The notes under the pieces: generated by a model
Told to the model about the DNA's origin: nothing
The model's input: only the letters and a program-made list of their open reading frames with translations
Databases searched by the model: none
Position numbers and translations under genes: made by a program
Shown: positions 48,801 through 59,100 of the stretch, one piece after another
Layout: each line of letters opens with the position of its first letter
How positions within the stretch are numbered: position 1 is the stretch's first letter
From: Eleginops maclovinus
Taxonomy: Eukaryota; Chordata; Actinopteri; Perciformes; Eleginopidae
Direction of reading: 5' to 3'
Assembly (NCBI RefSeq): GCF_036324505.1
Contig: NC_086370.1
Span: 11,890,512-11,954,511, forward strand
DNA length: 64,000 nucleotides

Positions 48801-51800
48801 GATCTATGCATAGCACTGAATGCACCCACCTTCCCTGTCCTCTGTGGGGCTGGAGTGGCGACTCAGAGATTTGAAATGCAACTCCGCTGCGACCGACGAC
48901 AGACGGTCATTCTCGTGATAACTAGATCCCCTGCAAGAACATGAAAGCAACAGATGAAACACAGTGCTTCAATCAAAAGCCCACTGTGGGATTATTCTGT
49001 GGCCAAATTAAGGATCAACGCAGAGTGCAATCACTTCTGCCAAGATTGCACTTTATATTTCATCATCGCAAAACTCCATGCACTTAGTGAGTCACTTATG
49101 TTTAATTAACCGTGGGAAATTAAAGAAATACCAGCCGCTGCTTTCTAAAAGCATCTTTATGATATGAAGCACTTTGACTTGAAAGGGTTGAGAGATCATT
49201 TTCTACTTGAGATGCTTTTGAGTAAAATATTCCTGGACAGAAAATTACATAAATGCTGTAAATTGTATAAACAATCTCACTAATCAAATATTACATAATG
49301 CCATGCAGGATAGTCAGTATCAGGGAACAGAAATACGGATAAAATCTTCTGAACTTTCAGGAGATTGAGCCAATTCTCCGTATGTTGTTGGAAGCCCATT
49401 AGCAGTCAGCATGCATCAGAGTCATTACACAGCTCAAACACACGGGAAGGTTAGATCTCTAGAGGGCATTTTCTGATTTCATAAACACACAGAAACAAAC
49501 CAAATACATAATTGCAGTGAATCACCAGCATCAAAGCAGGACTGATGTTAATAGCACTAAAAAGCAGAATGTCATAGCCCGCTCGTTTCTTTCAAGTACT
49601 GCGTTATTTTTCATTTTCACACCATGCACAACAATCACATTCTCCTCATTTAACTCATAACAAGCCTGGGGTAATGCTATTTGTCTGACTCAGTGACATT
49701 TAGCAGAGCTTTTAAAAGCTACAGTAACACTCATTCTGAGGATTTTCTTGAACTATAATGCCTTTTCTTTTGTAACATCAATGCCATGCATTTCATTATG
49801 GATATAATCATAGCATATTATCTTCTCAAACTTCATTTAAGCTGTAGTAAGCCTATTAGTGATTTAAATTATCAGCACAGCCATGCTGTAAAAGCAGCCT
49901 CAGTGCCTCAAATAACAAAAATAACATGTCAGGCAGGTTGTAAAGGGAAATACCACATTAATAAACAAAAGGGGAATCATTTGTGGTCCAAATATACTAT
50001 TTGTTGAAACATAAACTGAGACTAAAACTAATACAAAAGATCAATGTTTGATATAAAGCCTAGGAAAAAAATACATTGACCAAAAGGAGACTGAGTTTGT
50101 GAACACAGTAGCTAACCTATTATCCAGGTATCCATAGTTATAGTGTTTGTTTAGATGCAATCAGAAGATAGAAAGCATATAATGAGCAATAAAAAACGGC
50201 TATAAAACAAAGTGACAAACCTAAATCAATTCAATAAAACAGCTATAATTTATAATCTCCTTATTACATTTTTAGAAGCTTTATAAAAGATAGGATTGTG
50301 ACAGCTTTTGTTTTTGTCTCTGTGGCTGTGTTTTGACAGCAGTTTCTAGCAGGTGACTTCGGGGGGGGGGCTACCTGACATCACTGGGGCTGCTGCTGGG
50401 TGCTTTGGTGTGGCTCTGTTCCCCCGGGCCCTGCGGAACGGGGCGAGGGCCGTTGGGGAACAGCTGGTTCCGGAGGTCACAGGGGAGACTTCGAGAGCTG
50501 TGTGGTGAAAAAACAAACTGAGGAAGAGCGCTCTGTCTTGGATGGAAAGCTGGCTGGAGTGGGATGTGGGACATGTTTCTGTGTGACTGGTTGGACAACA
50601 TAAACACACACACATACTCACTCAGACTCACTCAGACAGTAAACAAATAAACACCACTGACTTGCAGAAAATACACCAGAAGCTCACATCAAACACAAGC
50701 TCAACAACTACAGCGTAAAACATCAGTAGGCATACAAAGCAAAGGGGAGGAAGCAGAATGAGCCATGCAGGAAAGAGCACAGTAAGCACACGGATTATTG
50801 TATCACCATGTAACTCTAGGCACTTACCTGAAACCTTCAGCATTAGGGATAAACAGATTGGGGTTTGGAGGGTCACTATGGCAGCGAGGGACCTTTACAG
50901 GACGAGGACTATTCCTGGGAGCTGAAAATAAAAAAACACCCAATCCCTAATTTAGTCACGACACCAACGGAAGGGAAACAAAGACACAACTTTGGGAGGT
51001 ATCTACAATGAAACCTAGATTTTGAAAATTCCATTACCGTAGCTGTATAAGGGCAAAGCACTCATGTTTCTATAACAGCATACATCCAGTGGTCAGATGG
51101 ATATCTTAACGTATACTGTAAAAGACACTGTATGGTGCTGCTTTACTCCAAGTCATACAGATATTTAGTTCCAGAAAAAAACTGTTCTAGTACATTGTGT
51201 TGCCCCCGTATCAACCAAATATCACACCCTTATTGCCTCCAAGTTTACACAACGGAAGACCTTTTTTTTCAGGAAATTATTTTGCCCACATATTTCTGTC
51301 TTTATGTCTTTTTCACTTCCACAGTGCCACTTAATGCCGATTTGAACCATTCATAAGAGCAATCAAGGAGTGCAGCTCTATTTTTGTATATTTTGTATAC
51401 AAGCACTACTTTGGTATATTACTTAATATTTGTTTTAAATGATTTTTTGACCTAGTTTTTAACCTTTTTTTAAGTTATAATATTCAAACTTGCCTACAGA
51501 AACCACAGTTTACTACTTTGACTACAGAGCAGCAGCATTGAGTTGCTTATATGAGCCTCATTAAACATGGAGGGTTTTCAGGCAAGAACATTTTAGAACA
51601 TACAAATCTTCTTTGCTATTCTATGTAAACTGAATTGGTATCACATTGCTGTTGTGCCTGCTTTGTGTAACAGCCTGTCCACCTGGTTGTGAACCTTCTG
51701 CAGAATATAAACACTGAAATAAATCTACAGTTCCAGATATGCCACCAATAGTTTGTATGACAGAGGAGACTCTTACCAATGTACATGCCGGTCACTGGGC

Positions 51801-54800
51801 TATGAGGTTTTCCAATCACATGTCCAATACATTCATTCATCAAAGCTTGTAAATTCTGCAGAAAGACATGTACATTCACGAATGTTAGGTTAAAAAATAC
51901 ACTACATTTAAAGCTTGTGGTGATTTTTTTTTAGAGAATGGCGAAGGGAATAAAACAGTCATAATTACCAAGAAGTCATCCTCTGGCAATGCTGATATAA
52001 AGGCAGGTTCGATAGCCTGGAGAAAATCAAAACCCTGAGTCGCCCACCTGCAGGTCAAACATGAGAGTCAATCAGCATGTTCCAAAACTTCACTCTGTAC
52101 TGTTTTCATCAAATTCACATACTCATCACTTTAAATATCATATACAAATATTGCATAATGCTGATATTCTATTGTTTGTTGTGAGAAATATACGAGTAGA
52201 ATGTGTTCTAACATGGTTTGATTTATTATGTCAGAGGTTTCAGTGTCCTCATCTTGTTCTTATAGGTACTTCCTGTGATCCTCTGGAGGTAATGTTGGAA
52301 CATTTCTAAATATTTAACAAATATGACAACTGACTTTATGCCCACTGTGCCTATTTCTGTTTGCGTATTTGTCTCAATATTAACATTTCTTATTATCTAA
52401 AAAAACAAACAAACAAGGGAATAGAAAATATCTATCCTTATATATATCTATTGTTTTCTATGAAAAAACCTAAAGGCTTCACACTATTATCAGAGCACAA
52501 TGTTGCCATGGTAGCTTGTTATAGCTCAAAGCCAAAGCTCTTGAGAACGATAGCTTACACAAATGTGCATTTAATAGAATTAAAAATACAGCAAAGCAAA
52601 TAAGGACTTTATGACACATTTCCACTCATCTCCTGTGAATCATACTCTTGAGAATAAATCTCAAGCTTTCCTCAATCTTAGTCTGCAGATTGATTATGCT
52701 GATGGGAAACATTGTGATCTTCTATTATCCAATCTTATTTTCACTAAAAGGATGGCTTATTTATAATAGGGTTTCAAAATTCATAATTGATGGAAAGTAA
52801 GGCCTTACCTCGGCTTGGTGCCCCTGCCACTCTCACATTTGGTCAGGACATAGGTCATCCATTTGCGGGCGAAAGTTATGTAGCGTTCCCCAATCCTCTG
52901 CCTGAACTCCCCTGACATCAGGCGCACCACCTCCTTGTGGTACTGTAAATAACAAATAAGCACACAAAGCTATAGTAGGAAGAACTGCCCATTACAACAA
53001 TAAAAACATTAGTTAGTTAGAGAAGAAATATCTGTGCACAGGAATAGATTGCATATGTAGCATCCAAAGCATTACAGTTACCTCAAAGGCAAAATTGTAG
53101 CCCTGTATCATGGCCTCCCTGTAGTACTGATGCAGAGTGGCTGACTCCGACTCCTCCACCTCGGCCTCAAACTCTGTTGTGAACATGTACTCCACCCGGT
53201 CGATGGAAGTGCTGATCTTAATGCAAAGCTGTAGTGCCTCATCCTTTGATGGGACAGAGAAAAAGGTATGTTTGTTACTATTGTATAGATCCGTTTAAGT
53301 AGAACACCTTAAAGTCAAAGCTCCAGTGGATGCATTCAGAGGTGATGACACAAGAGAGAACGGATGTGTGGTATTGTGGCTCTGAATTAACTAGATATGA
53401 GACTTTAGTGATTTCCTTTTTGAGAATAACTTCTAAAATATGGCCTCATGTCTATTTTCAGGTATTGTTTATAAGCGGAAAATGTAGTGTAATAGACACT
53501 GAATAGTAGGACATTAACATGCAGCTGTCTGTTATATAGTCATATTGTGTGGCTATTGAAGTACCTTGAGCTCCTCCAGTGCACTTGCGATGAGCGGCTG
53601 ACTCGATGTTTGCTCTCGGCTAAGAGTGAGCACATCCTCCATGGATTGCTGAAAGTTCTTTCGCTGGGTCACCAAATGAGCAGACTGCATCACGATCAAG
53701 AGCATGCTATCCACCTGAAATCAAATTTGACCAATGGGAGGCTTGTAAACTCGAAGAATTCAAACAAACACACAGATTAAAACAAGAAAATGTCACAAAC
53801 CTTCATGGCTCTAAGTGTGTCAACAGTTTCCACCTGGGGGACCAGTTTGAGCAGCTCTCCGTCCCACTGAGCCCAGTCAGAGTCAGTATTTGAGTCACCG
53901 GCTCTGTGTTTACTCATGAGCAGGTAGGCATCATCCTCTGCAATTTCATCAGGCTCTTTGGAGCAGTCTTTGCCAGCAGCAGCGTTGAGAAGCTGTAGGA
54001 TGAGAGGCCTCTGGTCCATCAAGCTACAGGGGACAAAAACCTGCAGCTCCTCCAAACCCAGAATCTGAACCTGGATATAGAAAAAGGAGGTTAAACGGGT
54101 TCATAAATGACCCGAGGACAGATAGGTTTGAATGAAAAACGTATTCAAAAGCAAAGGCACCTTGACATATTTTCCCTTCTTCAGTGCATCCAGGAGACAG
54201 GTCACCCCGTTAGTGATACTGAAAACGGCAGCAACTTCTAAATCCTGCACAGAGGGAATCAAACAAAGTGTGTGTCAGAACACAACGTCCCAGTTCTTTG
54301 GTGAGCAGAGAAAACAGGGTCACAGATACACTGCCAGTTCAGCACTGTTATGGCTTTCTATTTCAGGGGAGATAAAATTATTTGCTGCTGTCTCTCACCT
54401 TGCGAAGCATTTTGGCAAAGCCCAAAGCCTTGGACGCTCGCTCCCTGGCCTCGTGGAACAGCTCTTTGAGGGACCGACTGGTCTCGATTACTGACCGCCT
54501 TAAAGGATCAAAATGTTTAAAGATTGTCAAAGTTCGTATATGAAATATGAACACTGACTCAACAAAAAAACAAATGCTCCCTCTTACCTGATCTCATCTG
54601 AGGCGGTGCTGTCATCTGCACATTCCCAGAATTCATTGCCACTTTTTTGCAGGCCGGCATCCAGGAACTCTCCAGTGGATTTAAGCAGCATCCCAGCAAT
54701 ATCACTGCAAAGAGGAGGATATTCTCAGTTTAACAAAAATCATTATTGATACTCTTAAAAAGGACAGCTGCCTGTTTAGCCATCGAAACAGGATATACAG

Positions 54801-55605
54801 TAAGGTCCATTAATATTTGGACAGAGACAAAGTTTTTCTAATTTTGGTTCTGTACATTACCACAATGAATTTTAAATGAAACAATTCAGATGCAGTTGAA
54901 ATGAAGACTTTTAGCTTTAATTCAGTGAGTTGAACAAAAACATTGCAACAAGTCTTGAACTCATGGACATCACCACACGCTGGGTTTCCTCATTTTTAAT
55001 GCTCTGTCAGGCCTTTACGGCAGCGGTTTTCAGTTGCTGTTTGTTTGTGGGCCTTACTGTCTGAAGTTTATTCTTTAACAAGTGAAATGCATCCTCAATT
55101 GGGTTGAGATGAGGTGACTGACTTGGCCATTCAAGAATATTCCACTTCTTTGCTTTAATAAACTCCTGGGTTGCTTTGGCTGTATGTTTTGGGTCATTGT
55201 CCATCTGTATTATGAAATGCCGCCCAATCAATTTGCCTGCATTTGGCTGGATTTGAGCAGACAGTATGTCTCTGAACACCTCAGAATTCATCCGGCTGCT
55301 TCTGTCCTGTGTCACATCATCAATAAACACTACTGACCCGGTGCCACTGGCAGCCATGCATACCCAAGCCATCACACTGCCTCTGCCATGTTTTACAGAA
55401 GATGTGGTATGCTTTGGATCATGAGCTGTACCACGCCTTTTCCATACTTTTTTCTTGCCAGTCTTCTGGGAGAGGTTGATCTTGGTTTCATCAGTCCAAA
55501 GAATGTTCTTCCAGAACTGTGCTTGCTTTTTTAGATGTTTTTTAGCAAAGTCCAATCTAGCCTTTCTATTCTTGACACACACTTAGTCAGAGTCAGACTC
55601 GAGTC

Positions 55606-55697
<92 letters not shown>

Positions 55698-55812
55698 TGT
55701 GTGTGTGTGAGTGTGTGAGTGTGTGAGTGAGTGAGAACTAACATGTGCCACAGTAATGTGGCAATGAGAAGGTTGTTTTTTTCTCAGGTGTTGCCTCTGT
55801 AAGTGTGTGTGG

Positions 55813-55891
<79 letters not shown>

Positions 55892-56060
55892 TGTGAAAAT
55901 AAGAAGATGTCTGATGAACTTAAGATGAATAGCATTTGTGAACAGTGTGTTTGACATCTGTGCACAACTAGAACATCTGTGCAACAGAAATCAGTACAGT
56001 TGAGAGAAAAATACGGCTACAATCATCAGGAAACTGTAGAGAGAGACAGAGAGAAAGAGA

Positions 56061-56136
<76 letters not shown>

Positions 56137-59100
56137 CAGAGAGCGAGAGAGAGAGCTAACGTGCCAAAGCAATGAGAAGGTTGTTTTTTCATGCAGACCG
56201 GACGGACAGCTCTCGACTAGGCTTTCGTTCCGCGGCGCAATCGCATCTTTTCCGTAGGTGAAACTCGGGAAAATCGTGAATATTAATGAGGGGAAAGCAG
56301 GGGATTATCCAATCACGTTGGTTAAATCCCTGATCCAATCCAAAAAGGCCAAAATCCGCCACATGATTGCATAGCTCGCGCTTGCCTGCCGACTTGTGAC
56401 TTGCCAAACAGTCACTTGGTCCCACCACTGATTCTTGAGGCTTACGAGTGGCTTGCACCGTGCAGTGAACCGTCTGTATTTACTTTCATGCCGTCTTCTC
56501 TTTAGGGTAGACATGGAAATTGATGTGCCTACCTCCTGGAGAGTGTTGTTCACTTGGTTGGCTATTGTGAAGGGGTTTCTCTTCACCATGGAAATGATTC
56601 TGCAATCATCCACCATTGTTGTCTTCTGTGGAAGTCCAGGCGTTTTTGCGTTGCTGAGTTCACCAGTGCTTTCTTTATTTCTCAGGATGTACCAAACTGT
56701 AGATTTTGCCACTCCTAATATTGTAGCAATTTCTCAGATGGGTTTTTTTCTGTTTTTGCAGCTTAAGGATGGCTTGTTTCACCTGCATGGAGAGCTCCTT
56801 TGACCGCATGTTGTCTTCACAGCAAAATCTTCCAAATGCAAGCACCACACCTCAATCCACTCCAGGCCTTATATCTGCGTAATTCATAATGACATAACGA
56901 AGGAATTGCCCACACCTGCCCATGAAATAGCCTTTGAGTCAATTGTCTAATTACTTTTGTTCCCTTTAAAAGAGGGTGGCACATGTTAAGGAGCTGAAAC
57001 TCCTAAACCCTTCATCCAACTTGAATGTGGATACCCTCAAATGAAAGCTGAGAGTCTGCACATTATGTCCATGTCCATTATATAACTATAAATGGAATAT
57101 GTTTCAGTAAACAGGTAAAAAAACTAAACTTGTGTCAGTGTCCAAATATATATGGACCTAACTGTACTTGCTGTAATCACTCCTCTTTAACTTCAATCAA
57201 ATGAAGTTTGCAGGTAAGTAACTGACCAGAAGAGCTTCCCAGACTGGGCCTCCCCTCCACGGATGTAAGGAGTGATGACCTTGGTGAAGTTCCACTCCTC
57301 CTCTAACAGGTTCTTTAAGCTGTGAGAGGCCTGAGGCAGCTGCTGCAACATCTGGATCCAACTGTGCATGTAGTCGAAGTAGACCTACAAACAAAGCGAC
57401 ATATGTTGGATCACCACAACCTACATTTTAATATTGCATACAGCGAGACTATCTCTCTTAATAGGAAACACATTTAAATACTGTAACTTGAAGTAGAGAA
57501 GGGAAAAGAGTCTGACCTCGAGCATCTTGTGAAGGTCCTCTTCAAACTCGTCAATATTGGCATTAGTCTGCAAGCCCTGAGCATCAGTCACCACGCCTCG
57601 CAGCATGAACTGATAATACTGCTTCATCAGAAGGCCACCTTTAAGGACCTCCTTACACTCACGCACCAACTGCAGAGCACAAAACAGACTTGATTAGCAT
57701 TTATTTACTGTATGACATAATTCCTCCTATAATAATTAATTCAATATTTAAAGTTTGAGACTAAATTAACTATGATTAACCATTTACGTGATAATCTATA
57801 TAGACGAATTACACAACTTTCTAGTAGACTTTGGAGTAACAGTAACACATAATTCAACTCAATAGTAGTCCTGCGTCCCTATGGAAATTACACATACACG
57901 TTAAGGCTACTGGGTTAAACAACATGTATGTGTTTTCCATAAGACTGGTCCCTTTTATTTAAGCAAAATAGGCAAGCAATGGAACTTGTATATCTGTGTT
58001 CAGTCACACAGCATGAGTGGGGCCGCCTGCTTAGAAGAGTCACTTAAAACCGTCGCTTGCCTGTTTGATACTGAGCAGGGAGGGCTCTCCAGCAGGCCTC
58101 TGTTCAAGTCGCAGTTTAAGGCATTCGTGAATGACGTTGAGAAGGACTCTGCACAGCACGAGGAACGCTGGCCGGAAGGATGGGAGGTCCATGTCCAGCA
58201 GATCCTCCCAGGACACCTGGTCGGCTCCGAGCTCTGGGTCAGCCGGACCGCTGCAGGACACATGGCGCGACAGCTCTGGCAGGTAATCACTGTACAGCAT
58301 GGGGTCGGGGAAGTCTGCAAACTGAGGGTGGAAGATCCAGGAATAATTCAACATGTCTTATAGAGACCCATGGCTGACAATATTAAAATAATTGGCTTCA
58401 TAATGAATTTGTATTTGATTCTGCTAGTTAATAAATGAAATTGAGACTTTGCTGCCCCATCTCAAACATGCACCTGCAAACATTTGAGATGCATCTGTAT
58501 TGTACTGCACAATAAAATTTAAATTGACCAAAATATGACCATTTGGTATGTGCAAATAAATATAATCTCAATAATAAATTCACCTAGCATCTTTTCAGCT
58601 GAAAGCCAGTATTCAAACACTCCCTAACAGCTCCATAAAAGGGTAAGGCCATTTCATACAACCCGATGAGCTGATTATCCTTTGCAATAAACTCAATTTC
58701 TAATAATCCTCTCCTTTTACAGCGCTCTTTGTCTTTCTCTAGGATGTGTTTGCACAACCTGTTTATAGCCTGGCTTCTGGTAAGCTCCAAATGCTGTTTC
58801 CTCAAGTGCCTAATTAAATTACTATCATGTACACTGCAAACACTACAATTAACTGTGGGACTGCGTTCACTCTGCACTAATACAGCAGTCTGGACTGCTT
58901 TGAAATGGAAGCCCTTTATACCATGATAACTGGAATATGACACAAATAGTATTTACTACATAACTTACACACGCACAAAGGTAGGAGCATTATTTTGTAT
59001 TTCATCACATATATTTCTGATTTATATGAAACCTCTGTATTCTTGAATGGCTGCTTGACAATTCAGTGACTACTTACTTCCTTCCTTTACCAATGCTGCT

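Larger units (their letters stand above)
55576..56430. mobile_element. 855-bp nested insertion with 8-bp target duplication
   Basis: The same 8 bases, ATTCTTGA, stand at 55568-55575 and 56431-56438. Removing one copy plus the insert rejoins the host transposase frame exactly. An 8-bp duplication is typical of hAT-type insertion. The outer ends (CACACACTTAGTC and CCCACCACTG) are not clear inverted repeats, so the class is uncertain. The insert has no coding capacity and contains large microsatellites and an internal duplication. Confidence 0.75.
55007..56809 (-). pseudogene. Tc1-family transposase, split and mutated
   Basis: The N-terminal half (ATG at 56809 down to 56439) carries [14 protein letters not shown] and [13 protein letters not shown] helix-turn-helix sequence. 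It contains a frameshift in an A-run near 56750 and, in the original frame, a TGA. The catalytic half (55575 to 55007) has [10 protein letters not shown] and [10 protein letters not shown], with [14 protein letters not shown] for the third acidic region. It ends early at a TGA where Trp is expected (KA*QSIKNEE), with about 25 further degraded codons. The two halves are separated by the insert at 55576-56430. Not functional. Confidence 0.88.
54798..57164 (-). mobile_element. Tc1/mariner transposon, dead, in a map3k4 intron and interrupted by another insertion
   Basis: Ends CAGTAAGGTCC / GGACCTAACTG are imperfect inverses and are flanked by TA (54796-54797, 57165-57166). Without the 863-bp interruption the element would be about 1.5 kb, the usual Tc1 size. 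It sits in the same orientation as map3k4 and nearly fills the intron. Confidence 0.9.

Noticed and set aside
55609..56156. Could the repeated tracts be a CRISPR-like array?
   Set aside because: They are simple dinucleotide repeats without spacers, in a vertebrate genome.
55738..56257. His/Thr, Leu/Ser and Arg/Glu repeat frames
   Set aside because: Translations of GT and GA microsatellites.
55576..56430. Firm assignment of the nested insert to hAT
   Set aside because: The 8-bp duplication fits, but the ends CACACACTTA and CAGTGGTGGG (read inward) do not form a terminal inverted repeat, so the class is left open.
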